Assembly: GCF_949987535.1 (NCBI RefSeq)
Contig: NC_080078.1
Location: 48,386,207 to 48,450,206, forward strand
Reading direction: 5' to 3'
DNA length: 64,000 nucleotides
Source of the DNA: Balaenoptera acutorostrata
Lineage: Eukaryota; Chordata; Mammalia; Artiodactyla; Balaenopteridae
Every line of letters starts with the position of its first letter. The stretch's first letter is position 1. Below are positions 22,579 to 32,466 of the stretch, piece after piece. The notes beneath the pieces were generated by a model. The model had not been told where the DNA came from and made no database searches. It saw only the letters and a list, made by a program, of their open reading frames with translations. A program made the translations under genes and the position numbers.

Positions 22579-23104
22579 ATTGCCAAAGCTTTTCCTTATA
22601 GTCATCTCATTTCTTTAGGCAAAATTATACATCCTAACAATGGATACATTTTTCAAATAAAAGCCTGTGCAACATGGTGGCATACTACAAACCTTCACCT
22701 ATTTCTTCTGTCTGTCCCATTACTCCTGCATTACACCAGGGTCTTTTATTCAATGACCGCTTATAGGTAAGACAGAAATTGGATATGTAAAACATAAGAG
22801 GGGCTCTGAAACTGGTCCAGCTGAGTCTCAGACGTAAGTCCAGAAATGTAGTCTAAAACTGAACCTGTCCTTGAGATATGTAGTTTGACCATCTTTGCTT
22901 TGAATTTTACTTAAAAACATAAGTACTTGGCCAAGGAGGCCTCAAAGATGCATAAAGAACATCAGTGGGACAGGAATGAAGAGCCTGTCAACTCTTTAAA
23001 TTTTCCATTTGAATTAAATGTACCATTAAACAATAAAAGAATGTTTGATTTGTTTTGCACTCGTGAACTAATAAATGAATCCACTATGAGGTATACATTC
23101 AAGC
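22579..23104. other. Unassigned sequence
   Basis: No gene or repeat recognised. The frame at 22927-23109 overlaps a minus-strand frame and shows no domain. Confidence 0.45.
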
Positions 23105-23325
23105 AGTAAAAAGCATGGGCTTTGGACTTAGACCAATTTTCAACCCCCCATCTGAATCTCAGTTTCCTCACCTCTAGAATGAGAATAATATTAGTACGCA
23201 ACCTCAGCGAGTAGTTGTGAGATGCACATGCGATAATGCAAGCATGCACACATAACAGACTGTGTGGTACACATAAGCTCTCAAATAGAGACGTTATAAC
23301 AAACGTTAGCTGTTATCATTAGTAA
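23105..23325 (+). mobile_element. MIR SINE, internally deleted
   Basis: AAAAAGCATGGGCTTTGGAC at the 5' end, then directly CTCAGTTTCCTCACCTC, AATGAGAATAATATTAGTAC and a final TTAGCTGTTATCATT. The 'ACTTACTAG...GGGCAAG' middle is missing. Confidence 0.75.
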
Positions 23326-23440
23326 ATTTATGTTTTACTTCCATGTGAAATCAATTTCTTCCCTGTAAAAGCTGTGGATAAGTTTCTCTCAAACTACCAG
23401 CAATCTCATTTTTATGATTTGGGAAAACTTTAAAATAGGT

Positions 23441-23470
23441 AAAAAAGAAAAAGAAAAAAAAAAAAAAAAA
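23441..23470. repeat. A-rich tract
   Basis: A run with two or three G interruptions, ending in about 18 consecutive A (23453-23470). No identifiable retroposon body precedes it. Confidence 0.8.
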
Positions 23471-23824
23471 CTATGTGTGAAGGTGCTAGAGAAGCTGCAC
23501 TGGCATCTCCAAGGCATGATTCAGATATGATACATTGCACCTGTGTGTATTATAATCCTACATTATTCTTTTGAATTTCTTTGAATAAATTTGGGAGTCT
23601 AACACAGACAGAATATGAAATGTAGGACTGATAATAATGAGAATCTCAATTAATCAACACCTCTCTGTATATATCAAAAGCGAGTCTGTGCAAAAAAATT
23701 AAATCTTGGGTCAGGTGCCTCTGCTTTCTGTTCAGAGGTTTCTGCAAATAACGTTATCCGTCTACTCTACAAGGTACTTTACAAATATTAATACTCAGAA
23801 CAGTCCCAGGATTAAGTAGTTATA

Positions 23825-24500
23825 TTCAGGGTTTTTTTTTTAAATTTGTGAAATACAAATCACATTTTTTGTGCATAAAACATAATCGAGCAGCTTAATG
23901 GATGATCGTAAAGTGAATATGTTTACACCACCATCCAGGTGAAGAAAAAGAACACTGTCGGCCTCCTGGATGTTCTTCACTTGCTTCTTCATAATCACAA
24001 CCCTTGCCTAAAAGTTATTCCTATCATTACTTTTATGGTTATCATTTCCTTGTTTTGCTTAATAGTTTATCTACATTTGCACCTCTTCATACTTTGGTTC
24101 AGTTTTGCCTGTTTTTGAACTTTACACAAATGGAATCACCTACCATGTATTCTTTTATGTCTGACTTCTTTCAAGCAAACATTATACTTGTGTGATTCAT
24201 CTTTGTTATTTATACATGTAACTTCTTCATCTTTACCAGAATATACTGTTACATTATACAAATCTACCAAAATATACTAATCCATTTTACTGCTGATGGA
24301 CATATGGGTTGTTTTGAGTTTTGCACTATTGTGAATAATGCAGCTAAGAACTTCTTGTACATGTCTCTAAGTGCACAGAAGCATGCATAAATATGCTGGG
24401 TATACATGTGGGAATAGAATTGCTGAGTCTCTAGATATACATAACTTCAAATTTAGTAGATGATAAAAAGTTTTTCCAAGGTGGTTGCACCCTAGGTATT
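23825..24500 (-). mobile_element. L1 LINE fragment, antisense
   Basis: TTTTTGTGCATAAAACATAA is followed by TGGAATCACCTACCATG, TTTACTGCTGATGGACATAT, GGGTTGTTTTGAGTTTTGC and ATTGTGAATAATGCAGC, the antisense of a well-known region near the L1 3' end, then GGAATAGAATTGCTGAGTC. Old, with no open frame. Limits approximate. Confidence 0.7.
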
Positions 24501-25717
24501 ATGTATAACATGCTTATAAATATGAGAATTTGTTCAAACTCTTGAGTCACAGTCTACAGGCAAGGTTGCAAAACAGTTCTAGAAAGTGCTGTCACTGTAA
24601 CTATGAGTCACATTGATGAGCATGGTTCCAGCTATAGGGTAGGAAAATCCATGTTTATTTCCATGTCCATCTAGCTAGGTTTCCATATAGATAGATGATA
24701 CCATCAGGTTGAATCAGGATGGATTATAAAACTATTCTATTGCTGTACAGGTACCATCAGTCTGAGTAACTGACAGGCCAAGAATAGGACCTCAAAATTC
24801 TGTCTGACCTGGCACCAGAGCCCAGCATACTAATGAGTTTTTACAATTCCTGAATACTGGAAGCTAATGATCTAGGAGACAGTAACATGTGCAATAAAAC
24901 TTTATCATCCAGTAGCGTGTCGGTGGGAGGAAGAAACATACATTCAAAAGGTCCGTTCAAGTTACAGCTCTGACAAAATACATCTGGATAACCTATAGGG
25001 CAATTATGACCATTTTAAAGCACACTTGATATCACCTGACTTGGAAAAGCAGAAATTGACATACATATCTTAAATTGCCTCTTGACCACTTACGGAAAGA
25101 AAGGGTTTTCAACATGTTATTTTTTTTTCTGATATGCTCCTTCAAGTTTTTATTTTAAAAATTAGGGCATGATACTTTCCCTATTTGTAAATTAGGACTA
25201 CAAAATGGAAGGCACTTAGATAATAAAGGCAATCACACCGATATAGTCAACTGCACCAGCATACTCACCAAAAAAAAAGAGTTTAGGAAGCTATGTAGAC
25301 TAACAACTAGCCGAACTACTACAATGTGACATGGATATAAATTACAACACAACCCCTATTTCTCTGACCAAAGACAGTTCTGTCATATCATGCATTTAAA
25401 TAAATCTCAGCACTATAAAGTAATTATGGGTCAGAAACAGGTACTACTGGGTTTAGAATTAGATGAGACAGTAATAAATTGCCAGGGTTATACTAAAAAA
25501 GGAAACTTGCTTACTCATTTTCATTTATAAATAGACATTTAGAGCAATTACAAATCTTGCTAAACATTCATGTCATTTAAAAAATCAACTTAAAAGAGCT
25601 CTGTCTTTAGCCAAATTTATAATATATAAGCCTTGAAAATATGTCTCAAAAGGGAAGATTCTACCAAAAGAATGCCCACTCTTTATTAGTGAAATAATGC
25701 TGGTTGCCACTATACCT
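24501..25717. other. Unassigned sequence
   Basis: No gene or clear repeat family. A T run lies near 25123-25130 and an A run near 25270-25277. Confidence 0.45.
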
Positions 25718-25810
25718 TATATACATATAAAATATACTTTATATATTTTAATATATTAAATATATATTTAAATTATATATGATATAGATTTCATATATAT
25801 GATGTATTAG
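25718..25810. repeat. AT-rich low-complexity block with many small palindromes
   Basis: Over about 90 bases almost only A and T, built from TATATA and AATATATT type units. Likely easily melted DNA. Confidence 0.85.
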
Positions 25811-26699
25811 CTAATTTTTAAATAAACTACTTGTCTACAAAATATCTCCATAAAATATTCCAGCTCCTTTGGGCTTTTGTCAAGATTCCTATTAATGTAT
25901 CAGAAATTTTATTAGCTACCAACACATAAAAGAATGCATTTTACATGCTCTTTTCCGTGAACACCAGAATAAACATTTAGAGAGAATGACAAAATAGTGT
26001 CATTCAAACTCAAGGCAAGACTACACTGATGCTTGTTTCTCACCAAAGGTCTGTGAGAAGACTGTAATTAGGCTGTAAACCCTGGGTTGCAAGCTGTTCT
26101 CAAAAATCATTCTAGAAACTCTTCATCTAGCAGTCCTTTTATTTATATCTTAAGAGAAATTCAATCCTCTAGTCACTGCGCTACACACACAGAGGAAAGA
26201 AATTATTCAATGACTGATTGTTCATCCTATGCTGCTTCATCATGCAAAGTAAAGAACTATATATATTTAAAAAGTTGAAAGTGATTTGATTTGTTTCGGA
26301 AGAGATTCCGAATAAATTTTAGGTAGCTAATGTCTTAACTCACTAATCTGAAGGGTTTCCTCTTTCTAAAAACGTATCCACCTTTGGGACACAGCAAAAT
26401 GAATGCTTCACTGCTCTTTAAAGCTCAAACATAATATCCATTCCCTTCTTCAGAAATAGTGCAGTGTTGTTAGAAAAAGTGACATGTTAAATATATTTCA
26501 ATAGTTCCACATTCTTTGGTGGTAGATGTTTTACCCAGTAAAGTGAAGGTATAAGATAACAGGGAAAGACAAGTTGGGAGACACTGCAGGCGGGCGCACA
26601 ATGTCCCTCTTGGTGATCATTATCTTCCACTGAATTACTGCAGGAAACTCCTTGCGGGACCATCAAACGTCTCCCAAAAAAATCATCTCAAAAAATAAT
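25811..26699. other. Unassigned sequence
   Basis: No gene or repeat recognised. The 63-codon frame at 26087-26278 has no domain. Confidence 0.45.
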
Positions 26700-27295
26700 T
26701 CACATCATGCCACCATTCTGCTTTAAAAACCTCCAATGGATTTCCACTGTAATTAGATTAAAATCCAAACTCTTCTACTGGTCTAGGGGACCCTGCATCA
26801 TCTGGCCCCTCTCCTCTCTGAACTCATTCCTCACCCCCGCTCATGCCCTCTGATGCAGCTACACTGGTCTTTTGGTTCCTCAACAAGACCAAGCATCTTC
26901 CTCTTCCTGAAATAGACCTTCCTCTTTCCCCAGAACTTCACATGGCTGACTTCCTCTCATCAATAAGGTTTCACCTGAATGGTCATCCCTTCAAAGGTGT
27001 GTTCTCTGATCACCTTTACTAAAATATGGTGCCCACAACTCCTACCACAGCCCTCCATCCCACTTGTTTCTTCTGGGTTCTTCATAGCACTTATCTCTAT
27101 TTAAAATTTTATTATTTATATATTTGTTTGTTTGAATGTTTATGAGCTATTCTTCCCACTGGATTATAGACACTGATGGCAAAGTATTTTTTCCATATTG
27201 TTCACTGCTATATCTCCAGTGCCTAGAATAGCTCCTGTTATATAGTAGATAATTAATAATAAATAATATGTGTTGGGTAAATGATTGAAATATTT
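26700..27295 (+). mobile_element. L2 LINE 3' region
   Basis: The best-preserved L2 in the window: CTCCAATGGATTTCCACTG, AATCCAAACTCTTCTACTGG, CTGCATCATCTGGCCCCTCT, CAGCTACACTGGTCTTTTGG, then the 3' end TCCAGTGCCTAGAATAGC and AATAATATGTGTTGGGTAAA. It covers the end of ORF2 and the 3' UTR; the frame is destroyed. Confidence 0.9.
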
Positions 27296-27379
27296 ATGTT
27301 TTGGTTAGTACATGCAACCTGTGTTAATGTGTATTCTCTCTTTTACATTTGACAAAGCCACTAGAATGTGATATCTCCC

Positions 27380-27520
27380 ACTTCTTGTTTTCTGAGCTTC
27401 CTGACAGCAGAGGCCATGTTGTACTTATCCCTATAGCCCCACTACCTGGCACAGTACCCGATCATAATAGGTGTTCAATAATTACTTGATGAATCAACCT
27501 ACTGAATAAATGCATGCATG
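27380..27520 (+). mobile_element. Second L2 3' end
   Basis: GACAGCAGAGGCCATGTTG, CACTACCTGGCACAGTACCC and GGTGTTCAATAATTACTTGA followed by a TGAATAAATGCATG tail. A separate, shorter copy. Confidence 0.8.
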
Positions 27521-27530
27521 AATAAGTAAA

Positions 27531-27552
27531 TGGATGGATGGATGGATGGATG
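27531..27552. repeat. (GGAT)n microsatellite
   Basis: Five GGAT units extending the simple tail of the preceding L2. Confidence 0.9.
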
Positions 27553-27689
27553 AGGGTTTTGATTTTTTTTTTTTCCTTGATATGGTCCAAGTAAGAATGG
27601 TTCCTACTATTGCAGTTTACACAGAATAGCATACATGGAAAGGAAGGTGTAGTAGTCACTGCTGGTGTTCTGCTCAGATTCCCTTTGCA

Positions 27690-27929
27690 TAGGGTTTCTC
27701 AAGCCTGGTGCTGTTGACATTTTGGACTGGATAATTCTTTGTGGTAAAGAGGCTGTCCTGTGCATTGTAGGATGTTTAGGAACATCCCTGACTTCTACCC
27801 ACTAGATGCCAGTAGCAACACCACTACTACCTCTCTATCTGAGCCGTAACAATCAAAATTATCTCCAAACATTGCCAAACGTCTCTCATCTCTCAGGGAT
27901 AAAACTGACTCCAGTTAAAAACTACTGCC
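27690..27929 (-). mobile_element. MER20 hAT-Charlie DNA transposon
   Basis: Nearly full-length: TAGGGTTTCTCAAGCCTGG, GTTGACATTTTGGACTGGA, GTCCTGTGCATTGTAGGATG, ACCCACTAGATGCCAGTAGC and AACATTGCCAAACGTC through to a diverged terminal GTTAAAAACTACTG. Non-autonomous, about 220-240 bp. From published work (not from this sequence), some MER20 copies act as regulatory elements in placental uterine cells. Nothing here shows that this copy does. Confidence 0.9.
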
Positions 27930-27933
27930 CTTT

Positions 27934-28274
27934 GGGACTTCCCTGGTGGTGCAGTGGTTAAGAATCCGCCTGCCAATGCAGGGGACACAGGTTCAAGCCC
28001 TGGTCCGGGAAGATCCCACATGAAGCGGAGCAACTAAACCCATGCACCACACCTACTGAGCCTGTGCTCTAGAGCCCACGAGCCACAACAACTGATGCCC
28101 GCGTGCCACAACTACTGAAGCCCATGCGCCTAGAGCCCATGCTCCACAACAAGAGAAGCCACCGCAATGAGAAGCCCACACACTGCAATGAAGAGTAGCC
28201 CCCGCTTGCCACAATTAGAGAAAAGCCCACGTGCAGCAACAAAGACCAAACACGGACAAAAAAAAAACAAACAA
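27934..28274 (+). mobile_element. CHR-type SINE, subfamily B with extra repeat block
   Basis: Head GGGACTTCCCTGGTGGTGC; box B reads GGTTCAAGCCC. A block of about 30 bases (CACAACAACTGATGCCCGCG then GTGCCACAACTACTGAAGCC) repeats the ACAACTACTGA motif once more than in the copies at 7418 and 21344; the copy at 39016 has the same extra block. A 17-bp target-site duplication with one mismatch lies at 27917-27933 and 28275-28291, and its left copy is the end of MER20. Confidence 0.94.
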
Positions 28275-28299
28275 AAAAACTAGTGCCCTTTATCTGTAC

Positions 28300-28672
28300 C
28301 CTTCTCCTACTTGTTGTAGGTATTGGCTGCTAACAAAAGCACTCTTCTTCTGAGAAATGTCCCCAGCCTCTGTGAGCTTCCTCTCTGGGAAGTTAAGCCA
28401 TCCCTCCAAGGATAGCTTTACACTGAATAAGAAAGAGAGGAATACAAGGACTAAGTCCCTTTGCCTCCAAGATGCTATCCCTGCTTCAGAGTTCCAGTAG
28501 GCTCAGATCACGACTAGACTTCGGGTAAAACTACATCTCAGCCTAGCTGTCCCCGGGTCCTATCTTACTTCCCTCACTCTCTTACAGGATTCTCTCGATA
28601 GCACTATTTCAATAAACCACTTGCATAAAAATTCCCATCTCAGGGTCAGGTTCCTAGGAACCCAACCTAAGA
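28300..28672 (+). mobile_element. Probable old solitary LTR
   Basis: Ends with ATTTCAATAAACCACTTGC, then ATCTCAGGGTCAGGTTCC and GAACCCAACCTAAGACATG: a polyadenylation signal and terminal phrase familiar from mammalian ERV LTRs. The 5' limit is unclear. A similar end occurs at 60580-60975. Confidence 0.5.
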
Positions 28673-29371
28673 CATGTAAGACAATAGGTAAAGAGAAAGT
28701 AAATAAAATAATGCTTAGACAAGCATTAAAAGTACATCCCCAAAATTTGAGAGACAGATTTTATTCAGGGTGTTAAATGGTATCTGATCTCTCTGCAGAA
28801 ATAATGCAGTACTTATTCAGTACTTATGTGTGGTAAGTTGACAGGGTGTGGATGGGTGTGGAGATACAGGTAGCAGCTCAGTTGTGCTACTTGCCTTCTG
28901 CCCTTCAGGATTTTCAACATGCTTATTTTACTTATATGATCCTAAGTTTTCCCCTTTTTATGGTACATATATAATATACCATATATATACTTAATATATA
29001 TTTAGCAATTTTGCAAAACTCATATGACTCATTCAACATGTATTGCACTAGATGTAAAACAAAGGGCAAGACTTTCTCCGTTTGGAAGCCACACATTCTT
29101 TTTCAAAATGTGTATTTAATGGTCATTACATCAAAATCAAGCAGAATCACATTTCAAAAATATGTGTGTGTGTGTGTATGCATATATATACACACTTTTT
29201 AAAAGGTGCATTTTCAAATTTTATTTGAAAATGAAAACCCAGATGTATTTGTTCATGTTGGATCATCTGTCTAGAAGATCTTTTATCAAAATGTTCATAT
29301 CTTACCTACATATTAAGTACAAATTTCAAGCTCAAATTGCTCCACAAAAGATTCCCAAATTCCCAAGGCTA
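28673..29371. other. Unassigned sequence with TG/TA simple repeat
   Basis: AT-rich, with a TG run followed by TATA and CA at 29161-29195 (TGTGTGTGTGTGTATGC then ATATATATACACAC), a near-palindromic arrangement. No gene recognised. Confidence 0.5.
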
Positions 29372-29385
29372 AAAGTAATCACTCC

Positions 29386-29574
29386 AGGACTTCCCTGGTG
29401 GTCCAGTGGGTAAGACTCCCCGCTCCCAATGCAGGGGGCCCAGGCTCGATCCCTGGTCGGGGAACTAGATCCCACATGCATGTTGCAGCTAAGAGTCCGC
29501 ATGCTGCAACTAAAGATCCTGCATGCCGCAACAAAAATTCCGTGTGCCACAGCTAAAACCCAGCACAGCCAAAA

Positions 29575-29614
<40 letters not shown>

Positions 29615-29627
29615 ATTTTAAATAAAT
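29386..29627 (+). mobile_element. CHR-1-like SINE, short tail-extended form
   Basis: Distinct from the other SINEs: AGGACTTCCCTGGTGGTCCA, GCAGGGGGCCCAGGCTCGAT, CCCTGGTCGGGGAACTAGAT. The body continues as short GCATGCTGCAACTAAAGATC type repeats to a (AAAT)n tail (29571-29612). A 14-bp target-site duplication, AAAGTAATCACTCC, lies at 29372-29385 and 29628-29641. Confidence 0.93.
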
Positions 29628-29641
29628 AAAGTAATCACTCC

Positions 29642-30084
29642 CTCCCCTGCAACTTTTTTAATGCATTATATTTATTTGTATTTAATTCATATCATCTCCC
29701 TAAAATCCCCTAGGGCTGGACGAATGCTCTGCTCTAAATTTCTTGCCTCCAGCCTTATCCAGTGTGCTTCAAAGAAATGAACTAATGAAGTGAAGTGAGG
29801 AAAGGTTACTTCTGTGGACTCTTATTACTTCTTTCCTTTTTGATAAAACTTGTACAAATTAATGACTTAAAAATTTTAGGAAGGATTAAGAGAACAGCAA
29901 GTCATGTACAAATACATGATTTTAATGAACATAACTAATATACCAATCAACTATGAATATGACCTTTGATTTTTTGAAAGTTCTTCAGTCATGAAGTGTG
30001 TTCCCAAATTAATTCCCAAACAGCTGTGATAATAATAAGGCACACTTTCTGCTTTTCAGAAATTCCTAAATAAATGCCAGTTTT
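29642..30084. other. Unassigned AT-rich sequence
   Basis: No gene or repeat recognised. Confidence 0.45.
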
Positions 30085-30190
30085 CAGAAAGAATTATCTG
30101 AAGAGCTTGTTAAAAATACAGCTACCCAGGCCTCACTCCTGATATTCTGTCCCATTAGATTTGAGGTGGGATGAAGGAAAGCTCAGCCAG
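30085..30190 (+). mobile_element. MER5-like hAT fragment
   Basis: GAATTATCTGAAGAGCTTGT, TAAAAATACAGCTACCCAGG and CCCATTAGATTTGAGGTGGG follow the middle part of a MER5/MER58-type element. No termini visible. Confidence 0.5.
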
Positions 30191-31447
30191 GTCTGGGGAC
30201 AGCTTCTCTGTTTCATGCCAAGGATTCTCAGGACAGCCCCAAGTTTCTCTGTCCTCCCCTGTCCAGTTCTAGGCCTAGCTTGTCTTTAAGAAACTTCTGG
30301 GACTATTCCAGATCTTTGCCTTCCCTTTTTCTACATGCACAGTTGTGGTGGTAACTGTCCAACTAAAAACTGATTAAATACATGATTAGCACCTTCTTAT
30401 TCACTTATTTAAAGCCTTTCATCCCCTAACTTAGCCGTTAAGTTCCTACTAGGGAAAGACTAATGAATCCTTACTTCCATTGTCTCCAAAGTGCCGGGCA
30501 ATTTTATCTGCTTTGGATTTAATAACTTATTCTTTGTTTAGGCCAAAAATATTTTAAAACCTTGTAATTACTGAAATAAAGGCTATGAAAAGTAGTGAAT
30601 CAGATAATTTTTAAAAAATGAACACTTGATCAATGTAAGGCTAAAAGCAGTAAGTGAAAGGGAGATTGAAAGCAGAAGACTCCCCAAGAGAGAAGCATCT
30701 GTTTTAAACACAGGAGGCCGCACCTCTGTATAGTTCGCCTTACTACAGTGAGCAATAGTTACTTTGGTATTTTCTAAAAATCCTATAATAAATTCAATAC
30801 CACTTTTCCCCAAAATGAAGACTATTGGTATGGAGACTGATACACAGATTAGGAAGGATGAATCACTTTAGCATCCCAACGCCCTGTGACATCTGCATCA
30901 ATCCACAGGCACAGAGACATCAATTCTCACCATTCACACAAGTATCTCTGAGATCCATACTGAATAGGAACCCCCAATTCCACCTGAGTCAGTCATGACT
31001 AATCCTGCTGCAGTCAGGGATTCAGAGCAGTTCTCTCAGAGTCTTCCTTTCTGTGCTATTTCTAACCTCCGGTAAAAGCTTCCTCTAGACCATTCCCTAA
31101 ATATCAGCCATTATTATGAAGTAGTTCAGTTTGCTTATATGCCCCCGGAGCCATCTCTGTCAAGCAACAACAGTCTCAAGAGTCAGGCAAAGTCTGTTTC
31201 TCCTTAAGAATTATTGCTATATTCAGGTTTTGTCAATTTCTCAGCAAAAGTTTTCAGATGAACTCTGATTAGAGTGACATAGGTCACAGTCCCAGCCCTG
31301 TAAGCAGGAGACGGAATGCGCTGATTAGCTTAACTTAGACCTAAAGGTAATTTCAAATTTCTTGGAAAAAAAAAAAAAACAACATACACCACAAAATGGA
31401 AATGCAGAGTTGTTGGAAAGAGAAAAGGGGAGAATAGATGATAGAAA
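30191..31447. other. Mostly unique sequence with a paired AP-1-like site
   Basis: No gene or repeat family. TGAGTCA at 30985-30991 is the standard AP-1/bZIP site and overlaps AGTCATGACT at 30991-31000, a perfect 10-bp palindrome. A pure A run lies at 31364-31379. The regulatory meaning is speculative. Confidence 0.45.
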
Positions 31448-31790
31448 AGAACATCAGTTAAGATTAGGTTCAGCTGCAAGGGACAGACAAAAATAACAAT
31501 GGTTTAAACAAAATAAAAGCTTATTTTCGTCTCACATTAAAAAAGTCAGGAGTAGAGAATCTTCAAAGGCTGACAGGTGACTTCACAAAATCCTCAAAGT
31601 TCCAAAGTCTTTTATCTTGCTGCTCTGCTTTACTTAGTCACAGGGCCATACCTAACTACAAGGGAATCTAAGGAATAAAATCTTTATTCCAGATGACCAC
31701 ATATCCATTTAACAATGAGGTGATTTCTATTTCTTAGGGGAGAAAAAGAAAGAATAGATGTTGGGGGATAAACAGCAACCCCTGCCAGCA
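31448..31790 (+). mobile_element. Old dispersed repeat, family not named
   Basis: AACAATGGTTTAAACAAAAT, AAAAGCTTATTTTCGTCTCA, ACTTAGTCACAGGGCCATAC, CTAACTACAAGGGAATCTAA and GATGTTGGGGGATAAACAGC in series match a common placental interspersed repeat I recognise but cannot name confidently. No coding capacity. Confidence 0.5.
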
Positions 31791-31794
31791 GTGC

Positions 31795-32331
31795 ACTGAC
31801 TCCTAAGTGGCCCCCATGATTCCTACCACCTTATGTTCACATCCTTGTGAAATGCTCTCCTCTCAGTATGGGCAGGACCCGTGACTTGCTTCTAAGCAAT
31901 ACAGTATGGAAAACATGATGAGATATAGATGACTAATGTATAGGATTACATTACATAAGATTTAGCATTTGTCTTGCAGGAGTTTTTCTCTCTCCCAGGG
32001 ATGGCTGTGAGAAAAGTGGGTGGCCATGTCATTCCACATGGCAAGGAACTGAGGGTGGCCTCTAGGAGCTGAGGGTGGCCTCTAGGAGCTGAGGGCGGCC
32101 TCAGTCCAACAACCACAAGAGCGAGGAAATCGATCCTTTCCTGGTTGAGCCTCTAGATGAGAATCCAGTCCTGACTGAAACGTTTATTGTTGTCTTGTAT
32201 GACTTTAAGCAGAAAGCTCAGCTAAGCTGTACCTGGACTCCTCATGCACAGAAACTAAGATGATAAATGTGTGTTGTATTAAGCCACTAAGTTTATGGTA
32301 ATTTGTTATGCAGTAATAGAAAGCTAATACA
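31795..32331 (+). mobile_element. MaLR-type (MLT1-like) solitary LTR
   Basis: Same family type as 20802-21257. GGGCAGGACCCGTGACTTGC, CCACATGGCAAGGAACTGAG, then the 3' end GATAAATGTGTGTTGTATTA and TAATAGAAAGCTAATACACT. Internally, a 20-bp unit (GGAACTGAGGGTGGCCTCTA) is present two and three-quarter times at 32045-32101. Subfamily not determined. Confidence 0.8.
32045..32101. repeat. 20-bp tandem repeat, 2.8 units, inside the LTR
   Basis: Units at 32045-32064 and 32065-32084 plus a partial unit at 32085-32101, differing at one or two positions. The related LTR at 20802 has no such array. Confidence 0.93.
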
Positions 32332-32364
32332 CTGACAATGAAGGCAACCAACAGATGCTCACCA

Positions 32365-32430
32365 TACTGCATAAAAGGCCTAACTCAGTCCCTAATATAT
32401 AATAAGTGTTCGATAAATGTTAGTTGCCAT
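32365..32430 (+). mobile_element. MIR 3' end fragment
   Basis: CAGTCCCTAATATATAATAA then GTGTTCGATAAATGTTAG, the usual MIR/CORE terminal phrase, followed by (ATC)n at 32434-32466. Confidence 0.55.
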
Positions 32431-32466
32431 GCTCATCATCATCATCAACATTATAATCATCATCAT

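Noticed and set aside
32045..32101. CRISPR-like direct repeats
   Set aside because: Repeats are contiguous without spacers, sit in an LTR, and the genome is mammalian.
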